Below, piece by piece: positions 20,038-27,908 of a stretch of DNA of 45,835 nt. Source of the DNA: an uncultured Pelagibacteraceae bacterium. Its GTDB lineage: Bacteria; Pseudomonadota; Alphaproteobacteria; Pelagibacterales; Pelagibacteraceae. Position 1 is the first letter of the stretch. Each line of letters opens with the position of its first letter. A program made the position numbers and the translations under genes. The DNA is taken from positions 1 to 45,835 of the forward strand of contig CACJMW010000007.1 of assembly GCA_902594655.1 (NCBI GenBank), written 5' to 3'. The notes below the pieces were generated by a model. The model was not told where the DNA came from. It did not search any database and worked only from the letters and a program-made list of their open reading frames with translations.

Positions 20038-20911
20038 GATTTACATCCTCGCTAATAATCTCATGCTCTCTTTTTCTTTGATGAGGTTCTGTTTTTTTTA
20101 AAAAAAGAAATATTAAATCAAATAAAGATAAAAATGTTTGGAATAATTTACCAAAATTATTTACATATATTTTTCCAGATTTTTCATAATTTTCCATATT
20201 TCCTTTGCTCAAAATCTTTCTTCCAATCTGCCTATAAACTCTCCTAGCTACAATTATTGCAAACCTATATTTTAATGGAATTTTTTTAATAGAACTAAAT
20301 GAACTTTCATAAAACATGTCAGCTAGTTTCAAAGTTGCTTCGATATTTTCAAAGTCTGATTTGATATACTGCCTTTTCATTTTTTTATCTTCAATTACAT
20401 CTCTGGCTATATTTGTTAGTTGCATTGCAATCCCTAAATCAATAGCTCCTTTCAAACATCTTGTATCATTTACGTTTAATATTTTTGCCATCATTAGACC
20501 AACAGTTCCAGCAACTCTATATGAATAGACCAGTAAATCTTTTACTGATCTTAAATGAACTTTTGTTTTTAAATCAGAACCAACTCCTTCAATAAGATCA
20601 TCTAAAATTATTTTTTTGATCCTGTTATTATCTGCGATGACAATCATTTCATTAATAATCGTACCATGTTCATATTGATCTATTAATTTACTATTTTCAT
20701 CATTTTGTTCATATGCCTTATTAAAAAAGTGTCGGATTTTATTAAATCTTTCAGTTCTTAATTCTAGACTTTCTTTTTCATCAACCAAATCATCTAATAC
20801 TCTACAAAACGCATAAAGTTTTGAACAGTCATGATAAATATTTTTAGGTAAAAAAAAACCTGCCCAATTAAATGATTTGGCAAAAAGAGCTAGATAGTTT
20901 TTTTCTTTCAT
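20021..20911 (-). CDS. crtB: Phytoene synthase
   Basis: This enzyme condenses two GGPP into phytoene. The 296 residues carry both Asp-rich motifs for Mg-diphosphate binding: YAFCRVLDDLVDE (about 30-42) and NIARDVIEDKKMKRQYI (about 167-183). The segment YSYRVAGTVGLMM (about 129-141) is also diagnostic. A hydrophobic, Phe/Leu-rich tail near residues 258-272 may help membrane attachment. The ATG overlaps the crtI stop by one base. The GGPP synthase (crtE) that provides substrate is not in the window, so it must be elsewhere or be shared with another prenyl diphosphate synthase. Confidence 0.95.
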   Translation of the reverse strand: MKEKNYLALFAKSFNWAGFFLPKNIYHDCSKLYAFCRVLDDLVDEKESLELRTERFNKIRHFFNKAYEQNDENSKLIDQYEHGTIINEMIVIADNNRIKKIILDDLIEGVGSDLKTKVHLRSVKDLLVYSYRVAGTVGLMMAKILNVNDTRCLKGAIDLGIAMQLTNIARDVIEDKKMKRQYIKSDFENIEATLKLADMFYESSFSSIKKIPLKYRFAIIVARRVYRQIGRKILSKGNMENYEKSGKIYVNNFGKLFQTFLSLFDLIFLFLKKTEPHQRKREHEIISEDVNLDERI

Positions 20912-22371
20912 TAAATTATTTTATCCAAAACTTTTGCAGATGAAAGAACACCGGGTACTCCTGCGCCTGGATGAGTACCTGCGCCCACAAAGTAAAGACC
21001 TTCATAAACTTCTGATTTGTTATGAAATCTAAAGTAAGCAGATTGAGTAAATTTTGGTTGAATTGAAAATCCCGAACCATATTTAGTGTTAAGATCTTTT
21101 TCAAAATAATCAGGGGTTAAATAAAAATCTTCAACAATATTTTTTCTTAGTTCAGGCATTAGATCATTCTCCATCTTATCGATAACTAAATTTTTCATTT
21201 TTTCTCCCTCAATCTCCCAATTGATATTAGATTGATTGTTGGGCACTGGAACAAGAACATAAAAACAATCATGACCATCGGGAGCCATTGATTTGTCAGT
21301 CGCAGATGGTCTATGCAGGTAGTAACTAATATCATTATTTAATTTTTTATTTTCAAAAATATCTTCTAGATGTTCTTTATATTTATTTCCAAACTTAATT
21401 GTATGGTGCTCAACATCATCATAAACTTTCTTTGTTCCAAAATAATAGACAAATAATCCCATTGAATATTCCATTCTATTTTTTTTCCAATTAAATAAAA
21501 AAGAATTATTTTTATCTTTATTTAACAAGCTTTCATAAACTGCAGGAGGATCTGCATTGCATATAATATAATTTGCACTTATATTTTTTTTGTTATCTAA
21601 TTCAACACCTGTAATTTTTTTGTTATCTAAAATTATCTTTTTAACCTCATGACCTTTGATAACTTCAATTCCAACTTCATTCATTAATTTTTCTAGACCA
21701 TTTATAATGTTTCCTGTCCCACCCATTGAATAATGTATTCCCCATTTTTTCTCCAAATATAATATTAATCCATAAATTGATGTTGTTGTGAAAGGATTTC
21801 CACCAACCAATAGTGGATGCATGCTTAACATTCTTCTTAATTTTTCATTTTTTATAAACGAAGAAACTAAAGAATAAACTGATTTATAACTTTTTAATTT
21901 TAATAATGCTGGCAATTGTTGCATCATTACTAAAGGTTTATTAAATGGTATATCAGCAAGTTCAGTAAAACCTTTGTCAAAAATTTTTTTTGTAAATTTA
22001 ACTAATTTTGAATATCCTTCAACATCATTACTATCAATTTTTCCAATTTGACTTTTCATTTCAGTTTCATTTCCTGAATAATTAAATCTTGATTTATCTT
22101 CAAACACAAATTGATACCAAGTTTTAAGAGGCTGTAGTTTTATGTAATCATTTGTATCTTTTTTAAACAACTCAAATAATTCATTTATTAGATATGGAGC
22201 TGTTATAACTGTTGGCCCGCCATCGTAAGTAAAACCATTTCTTTTAAATACTCTTGCTCTGCCGCCAAGGTCTTTGTGTTTTTCAATTAATATAACATTA
22301 TGGCCTTTTGCTTTTAGACGAAGTGCAGCTGCAATACCACCAAACCCAGAGCCTATTATTATTGAATTCAT
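20911..22371 (-). CDS. crtI: Phytoene desaturase
   Basis: This FAD enzyme turns phytoene into lycopene. It is 486 residues, the usual CrtI length. The N-terminal FAD fold is IIGSGFGGIAAALRLKAKG with VILIEKHKDLGGRA (about 4-42), followed by FDGGPTVIT-type YDGGPTVITAPYLI. The C-terminal carotenoid signature is YFVGAGTHPGAGVPGVLSS (about 458-476). It heads the carotenoid genes and lies 32 bases downstream of the atpF stop on the same strand, separated by an AT-rich hairpin. A promoter of its own could not be picked out, so it may be read from the ATP synthase operon or start within it. Confidence 0.95.
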   Translation of the reverse strand: MNSIIIGSGFGGIAAALRLKAKGHNVILIEKHKDLGGRARVFKRNGFTYDGGPTVITAPYLINELFELFKKDTNDYIKLQPLKTWYQFVFEDKSRFNYSGNETEMKSQIGKIDSNDVEGYSKLVKFTKKIFDKGFTELADIPFNKPLVMMQQLPALLKLKSYKSVYSLVSSFIKNEKLRRMLSMHPLLVGGNPFTTTSIYGLILYLEKKWGIHYSMGGTGNIINGLEKLMNEVGIEVIKGHEVKKIILDNKKITGVELDNKKNISANYIICNADPPAVYESLLNKDKNNSFLFNWKKNRMEYSMGLFVYYFGTKKVYDDVEHHTIKFGNKYKEHLEDIFENKKLNNDISYYLHRPSATDKSMAPDGHDCFYVLVPVPNNQSNINWEIEGEKMKNLVIDKMENDLMPELRKNIVEDFYLTPDYFEKDLNTKYGSGFSIQPKFTQSAYFRFHNKSEVYEGLYFVGAGTHPGAGVPGVLSSAKVLDKII

Positions 22372-22378
22372 AATATAT

Positions 22379-22404
22379 AAATTTAACCTAAATAAGTTAA
22401 ATTT
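22379..22404 (-). terminator. AT-rich hairpin between atpF and crtI
   Basis: Perfect 9-bp inverted repeat AAATTTAAC / GTTAAATTT with an 8-base loop fills nearly all of the gap between the atpF stop and the crtI start. On the minus strand it has no clear U-run afterwards and few GC pairs, so it would be a weak terminator at best. It might be an attenuator that lowers read-through from the F0 operon into carotenoid genes, or an operator. This is inference from symmetry and position. Confidence 0.4.
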
Positions 22405-22901
22405 TAAGAATTAATTTTTTTTAATTCAGCTTTAGTTTCTTCTAGATTTTTATCAAAAAGATTGTCGAGTTTTGATTTATCGACAGATGTTGAGATGATT
22501 TTTTTAACTGACTCTACAGCAATCTGGATCGAGGTATTTTTTATATCTTTAATAGCACTTTCCTTCATTTGGTTTATTTTTTGTTGAGCAGCGTTTTTCT
22601 TTATTTCAGATGAATTATAAAATTTTTCATTCATTTCTAGTACAAGTTTTTCACTATCGTCTTTTGCTTGTTTTAAAATTCTACTTACTTCTTTATCAGC
22701 TGTGTCCAGTTTCTTTTGAGCTTCGTCAAGCATCGTTTTTGTTTCTGCTCTTAGTTTTTCACTCTCATCAATTTCTTTTTTGATACCATTGATCATATTA
22801 GATAATAACTCATTTATTTTGCTTGGAACTTTTAGATAAATCAAAACTCCAACAAAAATAAAAAATGATACTGCTACCCAAAATGTTGCGTCAAAAGTCA
22901 T
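22404..22901 (-). CDS. atpF: ATP synthase F0 subunit b
   Basis: A 165-residue peripheral stalk subunit. A single N-terminal helix (about residues 5-24) is followed by a long charged, Ala/Lys/Glu-rich coiled coil (about 30-125). It is the second of two related b-type genes, the usual state in alphaproteobacteria, where b and b' form a heterodimer. Its start overlaps the upstream b'-type gene by four bases (ATGA). Which of the two is formally b or b' rests on order (atpB, atpE, b', b) rather than any catalytic residue. Confidence 0.92.
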   Translation of the reverse strand: MTFDATFWVAVSFFIFVGVLIYLKVPSKINELLSNMINGIKKEIDESEKLRAETKTMLDEAQKKLDTADKEVSRILKQAKDDSEKLVLEMNEKFYNSSEIKKNAAQQKINQMKESAIKDIKNTSIQIAVESVKKIISTSVDKSKLDNLFDKNLEETKAELKKINS

Positions 22902-23476
22902 AAATTTTTATTTTTACTTGCGATATCGCTTACTATTGCTGTAATACTGCTGTTATTAATATTACCACCGATTAATTGATTGATTAAATCCGAAGAGGTT
23001 TCAACTGCAATTTTATTTATTTTATCAGGAGATTTTTTTTTAAGCTCCTCAATATCTGCTTCTACGATTTTTAATTCTTTATCTATTTCTTTCTCAAGTT
23101 TTTGTCTTTTATTGTTTATATCATTTAATAATTTTTTTCTTGATTCATTAAATAGATTTTTTGCGTCAATTTTTGATTTTAAAATAATATTATCAAATTC
23201 TTTTAATTTAGCCTCACTATCGCTTCTTTGTTTCTCAGCTAGCTCTAAATTATCCAAAACTTGTGATTTTCTTGTTTCAAGATTATCACTAATTTTTGGC
23301 AAGATTAATTTAGATAAAACTAAATATAAAATTCCGAAAGTTATAACTAACCAAAATATTTGTGAAAACCAAAATTCTGGATCAAGCTGAGGCATGCCTC
23401 CACTTTCAGCTGCTTGTATAAAATTTATTAATAAAAAATATACAGCCAGAGTTTCAAATATTATTTTTTTAAACAT
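22898..23476 (-). CDS. atpG: ATP synthase F0 subunit b'
   Basis: A 192-residue stalk subunit. A hydrophobic N-terminus (about residues 6-22) may be a signal-like extension, then GGMPQLDPEFWFSQIFWLVITFG (split: GGMPQLDPEFWFSQIFW) leads the membrane helix typical of alphaproteobacterial b' proteins, with KLILPKI at its end, then a coiled coil (about 70-150). It begins three bases after atpE. The name atpG is used here in the sense of AtpF'/b', not the F1 gamma subunit; F1 genes are absent from the window, as expected for the split ATP synthase of this class. Confidence 0.92.
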   Translation of the reverse strand: MFKKIIFETLAVYFLLINFIQAAESGGMPQLDPEFWFSQIFWLVITFGILYLVLSKLILPKISDNLETRKSQVLDNLELAEKQRSDSEAKLKEFDNIILKSKIDAKNLFNESRKKLLNDINNKRQKLEKEIDKELKIVEADIEELKKKSPDKINKIAVETSSDLINQLIGGNINNSSITAIVSDIASKNKNL

Positions 23477-23479
23477 TAA

Positions 23480-23707
23480 TTAAAATGCAAATAAAATAAT
23501 TAACGCAACAACCAAACCAAATAATCCTGTTGCTTCTGCTAATGCGAAACCTAACAATAGGTTTGGAAATTGTTTTTGAGCTGCAGAAGGGTTTCTCATC
23601 GCCCCTGATAGGTAATTACCAAAAATAATTCCTATTCCAACTCCTGCTCCTGCTAGAGCAATAGCTGCCAGTCCTGCTCCAATCATTTTTGCTGCTTCTA
23701 GTTCCAT
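23480..23707 (-). CDS. atpE: ATP synthase F0 subunit c
   Basis: The 75-residue proteolipid forms the rotor ring. Two helices flank the polar loop RNPSAAQKQ (about 38-46). The proton-binding carboxylate is the Glu in GFALAEATGLF (about residue 58). I see no residue set that argues for sodium rather than proton use. Helix 1 has a Gly-rich AGAGVGIGIIFG packing motif. The strongest ribosome binding site in the window lies just before its ATG, consistent with the need for many c subunits per complex. Confidence 0.97.
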   Translation of the reverse strand: MELEAAKMIGAGLAAIALAGAGVGIGIIFGNYLSGAMRNPSAAQKQFPNLLLGFALAEATGLFGLVVALIILFAF

Positions 23708-23712
23708 TATAT

Positions 23713-23720
23713 CCTCCTTT
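23713..23720 (-). promoter_or_regulatory. Strong Shine-Dalgarno site of atpE
   Basis: The minus strand reads AAAGGAGG with five bases to the ATG at 23707, an essentially ideal ribosome binding site. Other genes in this operon overlap or have weak sites. It would raise c-subunit translation above that of a, b and b', matching ring stoichiometry. Confidence 0.9.
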
Positions 23721-23726
23721 AATAAT

Positions 23727-24461
23727 TTAATGGTGTAAATTTAATGCATCATTCAAATAGATACATGTTAAAATTGCAAATACATATGCCTGTAGAAATG
23801 CTACTAAAATTTCTAAACCAGTAAGTGCAACCGAAAAACTAAGTGGAAGCCACCCTCCCACTATTCCTAAGCTCACAACGAAGCTTCCGAATACTTTCAT
23901 CATTGTATGTCCCGCCATCATATTAGCAAATAATCTTACTGAAAGACTAATTGGTCTACTTAAGTATGAAATAATTTCTATAACTACTATTAATGGTAAC
24001 AAAACCATAGGTACTCCACTAGGAACAAATAATTTTAGATATCCTAATCCGTGTTTTATAAATCCTATAATTGTTACTCCAACAAAAATAAAAGCTGCCA
24101 ATACAAAAGTTACAATAATATGACTAGTTACTGTAAATGTATAAGGTATCATTCCTAGCATGTTGCAAAATAATACAAACATGAATAGTGAAAATATGAA
24201 AGAAAAATAGGGCTTTGCTTTTGAGCCCGCTGTATCACTTATCATTTTCGAAATAAAAGAATAACTTAATTCGCCAAGCAATTGTAGCTTAGTTGGAATA
24301 ATTGATTTTTTTTTTGCTCCAAAATTAAATATTAGAAGTATAGTGATAGTGCTGATTACCATAAATAAGCTAGCGTTTGTGAAAGATATATCAATTTCAC
24401 CAATTTTGATTTCAGGCCCAATTCTGTATACATTGAATTGAGTCATCGGGTTTGCTGCCAT
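23727..24461 (-). CDS. atpB: ATP synthase F0 subunit a
   Basis: The stator subunit that forms the two proton half-channels. The 244 residues have about six hydrophobic helices. The essential arginine is in LSVRLFANMMAGHTMMKVF (about residue 175), next to the Asn and His typical of alphaproteobacteria. FCNMLGMIPYTFT (about 116-128) is the other family signature. It lies six bases after the atpI stop and 19 before atpE, within the F0 operon. Confidence 0.96.
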   Translation of the reverse strand: MAANPMTQFNVYRIGPEIKIGEIDISFTNASLFMVISTITILLIFNFGAKKKSIIPTKLQLLGELSYSFISKMISDTAGSKAKPYFSFIFSLFMFVLFCNMLGMIPYTFTVTSHIIVTFVLAAFIFVGVTIIGFIKHGLGYLKLFVPSGVPMVLLPLIVVIEIISYLSRPISLSVRLFANMMAGHTMMKVFGSFVVSLGIVGGWLPLSFSVALTGLEILVAFLQAYVFAILTCIYLNDALNLHH

Positions 24462-24467
24462 TTTTAT

Positions 24468-24743
24468 TTAGTCTTTCTGCATTTTTTTTGCTGATCTGAC
24501 AACATTCATAATTCCTGCTGCCACACCAATAAAAAAAAATAATATTATTAACCACGGTTTAGTATCAAACCAATTGTCTAAAATAAACCCTATAATTGTG
24601 GCTACTAATACCGCAGATACTAGCTCTGTACTAAGCTGAAAAGCCTTACCAAAGCTTGATTTTTTGTCATCTTTTGCTGAAGGATTTTTCTCCTTAAATT
24701 TATTTTTTGCAATTTTTAAGCGAGTTTTCAGATCCTCAGGCAT
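24468..24743 (-). CDS. atpI: ATP synthase-associated protein AtpI
   Basis: A 91-residue protein with a charged N-terminal half and two membrane helices (about 43-63 and 67-84), GFILDNWFDTKPWLIILFF (about 52-70) being the typical hairpin of the AtpI/AtpZ family. These proteins support c-ring assembly or Mg/ion handling. I chose the ATG at 24743 over the TTG at 24752, because it follows the smc stop with one base between and gives the standard N-terminus. The smc-atpI spacing implies a shared transcript. Confidence 0.87.
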   Translation of the reverse strand: MPEDLKTRLKIAKNKFKEKNPSAKDDKKSSFGKAFQLSTELVSAVLVATIIGFILDNWFDTKPWLIILFFFIGVAAGIMNVVRSAKKMQKD

Positions 24744-24744
24744 T

Positions 24745-27318
24745 TTAAGCAACTAAGCTTTCAGCTTTTTGTAAATCTACGGAAACCAGCTGACTGATGC
24801 CTTTCTCTGGCATTGTAACTCCATAAAGTCGATCCATTTTTGACATTGTTAAAGCATGGTGTGTAACAATAATAAATTTTGTTGTTGTTATTCTTGTTAA
24901 TTCTTCAAGTAAATTACAAAACCTTGTAACGTTTGCGTCATCTAAAGGAGCATCTACCTCATCAAGAACACAAATTGGCGCTGGGTTTGTAAGAAACACT
25001 GCAAAAATTAGAGATAATGCAGTTAAGGCCTGCTCACCTCCAGACAGAAGTGTAATTGATTGAAGTCTTTTACCCGGAGGACTAACTAAAAGATCTAATC
25101 CAGCATCTAAGGGATCTTCAGAATCAACAAGTTCAAGTTTTGCATTTCCTCCGTTAAAGAGTTTAGTGTAAACTTCATTAAATTTACGATTTACTTTATC
25201 AAACGCATCTAAGAGTCTTTCTCTACCTTTTTGGTTTAATTCATTAATACTATCTTTAAGTTTTGTTATTGCAGAAACAATGTCCTCTCTATCTTTCTCC
25301 ATTTTATTAATATCATCTTTATATTTACCTGTTTCTTCATCTGCTCTTAAATTCACAGAACCTAAATTATCTCTATCTCTTTTTTTCTTATCTAACAATT
25401 CTTCTTGAGTAACTGTATCTGGGAACTCATCTTCTTTTTCTAAATTTGAAAATTCTAAAAGATTTTCTTCTTTAATATCCAATTCACTCTCAACTCTTTC
25501 GATTAAATCACTTTTTCTTTTATTTAATCCAACTATAGTTGCATTTGCACTGGCTCTTTTTTCTCTAACACCAATAGAGCTTTCTTTAATTTCGTTCAAC
25601 TTCTTTTTATTTTCTTCTAGTTGTTGTTCTAAGGTATTTATTTTAGCTACATTATTAGTTTTTTCATTTTCTGAAATTCTAAGATTTTCAGAAATTTGAC
25701 CTTTTTTCTCTGCATTTAGGTTAGGTTGTTTTTCGAGATCAGATAGTTTTATATTTAACTTTTGTTTTCTATCTGCCAACTGAATAATCATTTTTTCAGA
25801 ATTTACTAAAAGATTTTTCCAACTTTCAATTTCTGTATCAATATTACTGATTCTTTCTTTTCTTTTCATGGACTCATCTTTAATACTCTGATTTTTACTA
25901 TAGGTTATTGTATATTCGTGCTGTAATTTTTTTATTGTTTCATTTTTTGAATTTATTTTTATTATTCCTTCATCATCATTTTCATCAGATATTTTTTGAA
26001 TTATATAAGATAAATTGACGTTAATATTATTCAAATTCTCCCTAGCTTGTTGTATTTGGTTTTTATCAATACATTCAATAGTTTCATTTAAAATTTTTCT
26101 TATTTCCTCTAGAGAATTTTTATGGTCCACAACTTTACCTGCGCTTAGTGAGTTTAACAAAATATTTATTTTTTCTTCCTCATTTTTCAGATTAATTTTA
26201 GCTACTTCTAAATCTTGCTCAGATTGTTTTTCTGTTTCATAATATTTAGAATCTATTTCAACTAATTTATCTTTTTCATCATTTAATCTTTTTTGGTTTG
26301 AATTAGCATCAATTACTATACTTTTTTCTCTATCTTCATCCTCATCAATTGTTTTTAATGATATTTTGGTTGCTTCTATCTCATTGGCCATTCTTTCTGT
26401 TTCTTCATCTAGATTTTGTAATTCTAAATTTAACCTTTGTATTCTTGAAATTATTTCTAAATTATTATCTCTTATTGGACGTATTTCATCTTCTAGTTTT
26501 TTTATTAAGTTATCTAAGTCTAATATTTTTTCATTAAATAATGAAAATTCTTTCTCTGCATCAGCATTAATTTCATTTTCAACATTAATTTCATTTTCAA
26601 TTTCCCTTATTTTTAAGAAATATAATCCAGCTTCTACTTTTTTTATCTCATCAGATATATTTTTATATTTCGTTGCTTCTTCAGCTTGTTTTTCTAAACT
26701 ATTTAATTGTTTTTCTAATTGTCTTCTTAACTCATCAGCTCTCTTTAAATTATTTTCTGCTGCATTTAATCTTAGTTCTGCCTCGTGTCGTCTTGCATGT
26801 AATCCTGAAATTCCAGCTGCTTCTTCTAATATTGCTCTTCTATCTTGAGGTTTTGCTGTTACTAATGATCCGATTCTTCCTTGGCTAATTATCGAAGGAG
26901 AATGTGCTCCAGTCGAAAGGTCAGCAAAAAACATTTGAGCATCTTTAGCCCTAACTTCCTTCTCATTTACAAAAAATCTAGAACCTTTATCTCTTTCAAT
27001 CTTTCTTCTAATTTCTATCTCTTCCATTTCTTTAAATTGAAAAGATCCAGATTTTTCTGGATTTGAAATATTAATTCTTACCTCAGCAATATTTTTAGAT
27101 GGTTTATTTGATGTTCCTGAAAAAATAACATCTTCCATGCCCGAGCCCCTCATACTTTTCGCAGAAGTTTCTCCCATACACCATCTTAAAGACTCCACTA
27201 TATTTGATTTTCCACAGCCATTAGGTCCCACAATGCCCGTTAGTCCTTTTTCAATTAAAAAGGTTGTCTTTTCAGAAAACGATTTAAATCCATTTAATTG
27301 GATTTTTTTAAACTCCAT
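24745..27318 (-). CDS. smc: Short SMC chromosome segregation ATPase
   Basis: An 857-residue structural maintenance of chromosomes protein; bacterial SMCs are usually about 1150-1200. Both ATPase halves are intact: Walker A GIVGPNGCGKSNIVESLRW (about 28-46), Q/R loop region PQDRRAILEEAAGISG (about 157-172), signature LLSGGEQALTALSLIF (about 755-770) and Walker B CVLDEVDAPLDDANV (about 781-795). The middle is nearly all coiled coil. I find no canonical hinge domain; the interruption near residues 385-450 (LSAGKVVDHKN onward) is short and helical. A tandem 18-bp duplication gives IENEIN-VENEIN at 240-251. No scpA/scpB in the window. Confidence 0.93.
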   Translation of the reverse strand: MEFKKIQLNGFKSFSEKTTFLIEKGLTGIVGPNGCGKSNIVESLRWCMGETSAKSMRGSGMEDVIFSGTSNKPSKNIAEVRINISNPEKSGSFQFKEMEEIEIRRKIERDKGSRFFVNEKEVRAKDAQMFFADLSTGAHSPSIISQGRIGSLVTAKPQDRRAILEEAAGISGLHARRHEAELRLNAAENNLKRADELRRQLEKQLNSLEKQAEEATKYKNISDEIKKVEAGLYFLKIREIENEINVENEINADAEKEFSLFNEKILDLDNLIKKLEDEIRPIRDNNLEIISRIQRLNLELQNLDEETERMANEIEATKISLKTIDEDEDREKSIVIDANSNQKRLNDEKDKLVEIDSKYYETEKQSEQDLEVAKINLKNEEEKINILLNSLSAGKVVDHKNSLEEIRKILNETIECIDKNQIQQARENLNNINVNLSYIIQKISDENDDEGIIKINSKNETIKKLQHEYTITYSKNQSIKDESMKRKERISNIDTEIESWKNLLVNSEKMIIQLADRKQKLNIKLSDLEKQPNLNAEKKGQISENLRISENEKTNNVAKINTLEQQLEENKKKLNEIKESSIGVREKRASANATIVGLNKRKSDLIERVESELDIKEENLLEFSNLEKEDEFPDTVTQEELLDKKKRDRDNLGSVNLRADEETGKYKDDINKMEKDREDIVSAITKLKDSINELNQKGRERLLDAFDKVNRKFNEVYTKLFNGGNAKLELVDSEDPLDAGLDLLVSPPGKRLQSITLLSGGEQALTALSLIFAVFLTNPAPICVLDEVDAPLDDANVTRFCNLLEELTRITTTKFIIVTHHALTMSKMDRLYGVTMPEKGISQLVSVDLQKAESLVA
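26566..26601. repeat. Tandem 18-bp duplication inside smc
   Basis: Two copies of ATTAATTTCATTTTCAA plus one base (26566-26583 ending C, 26584-26601 ending T) lie head to tail, 17 of 18 bases identical. It is in frame and encodes IENEIN then VENEIN at codons 240-251 of smc. It looks like recent slippage in coiled coil DNA. Confidence 0.85.
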
Positions 27319-27326
27319 GAATAAAC

Positions 27327-27908
27327 TTATAACAGTTTTTCTAAAGTTTTTTCTAAATTTTTATAGGTTAGCGTTTTTTCAAACTTTTCTTCATTGATAA
27401 TCAAAGTTGGAGTAGCGCTCACGTTGTATTTCTTTACTCCCTCGATTCGATCTTCTAAAACAAAGTCTTCAATTTTTTTATTATTAATACACTGGTTATA
27501 ATCAATGCCAAAATTCTTAGCATTCAATATTTTTTCAAGGTTCTCGTTTAAGTCTTCAATTGTACTTCCTTTTACCCATTCATCCTGATTTGTATAAAGA
27601 AAGTGTAAAATTTCTTCTCCGTTGCTACCTTTACAGTGCGCAGCTTTTGCTGCATTGAATGCTGCAAGATCTAAAGGAAAGTTCCTATACTCTAATTTTA
27701 CATACCCTTTATCAATAAAATTCTTTTTTAATTTTGGATAAATTTCAGAGTGAAATTTAGCGCAATGAGAGCAAGTAAGAGATTCATATACTAAAATAGT
27801 TATTTTAGAGTTTTTATCACCTTCATAAATTCTTTTGACATCTTCATTTGCATTTAAGTCTGTATTAAATACTAAAACAAACAATAACAAAAATAAAATT
27901 TTTTTCAT
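27327..27908 (-). CDS. DsbA-like thiol:disulfide oxidoreductase, periplasmic
   Basis: A 193-residue thioredoxin-fold protein. Signal peptide of about 20 residues (MKKILFLLLFVLVFNTDLNA), then the active site LTCSHCAKFHSEIYP (about 44-58) with CSHC in place of CPHC, a helical insert, and the cis-proline segment VSATPTLIINEEKF (about 163-176). It is closest to the DsbA / DSBA-oxidoreductase group used for disulfide formation or reduction in the periplasm; for example, CuA cysteines and heme-binding proteins of this cell would be clients. No DsbB is nearby. It overlaps the dciA-like gene by four bases. Confidence 0.88.
   Translation of the reverse strand: MKKILFLLLFVLVFNTDLNANEDVKRIYEGDKNSKITILVYESLTCSHCAKFHSEIYPKLKKNFIDKGYVKLEYRNFPLDLAAFNAAKAAHCKGSNGEEILHFLYTNQDEWVKGSTIEDLNENLEKILNAKNFGIDYNQCINNKKIEDFVLEDRIEGVKKYNVSATPTLIINEEKFEKTLTYKNLEKTLEKLL

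Noticed and set aside
21585-21630. Direct repeat of TTTTTTTGTTATCTAA 30 bases apart within crtI
   Set aside because: It encodes LDNKK twice ten residues apart, plausible chance in Lys/Asn-rich loops; no wider repeat structure.
22980-23390. 136-residue open frame antisense to the b' subunit gene
   Set aside because: Antisense of a Lys/Glu-rich coiled coil gives long Ser/Phe-rich open frames; no motif or start signal supports it.
26366-26848. 160-residue open frame on the plus strand within smc
   Set aside because: It is a shadow of the smc coiled coil in AT-rich DNA; it is Ser/Phe/Leu-rich with no domain, and the smc frame is clearly coding.
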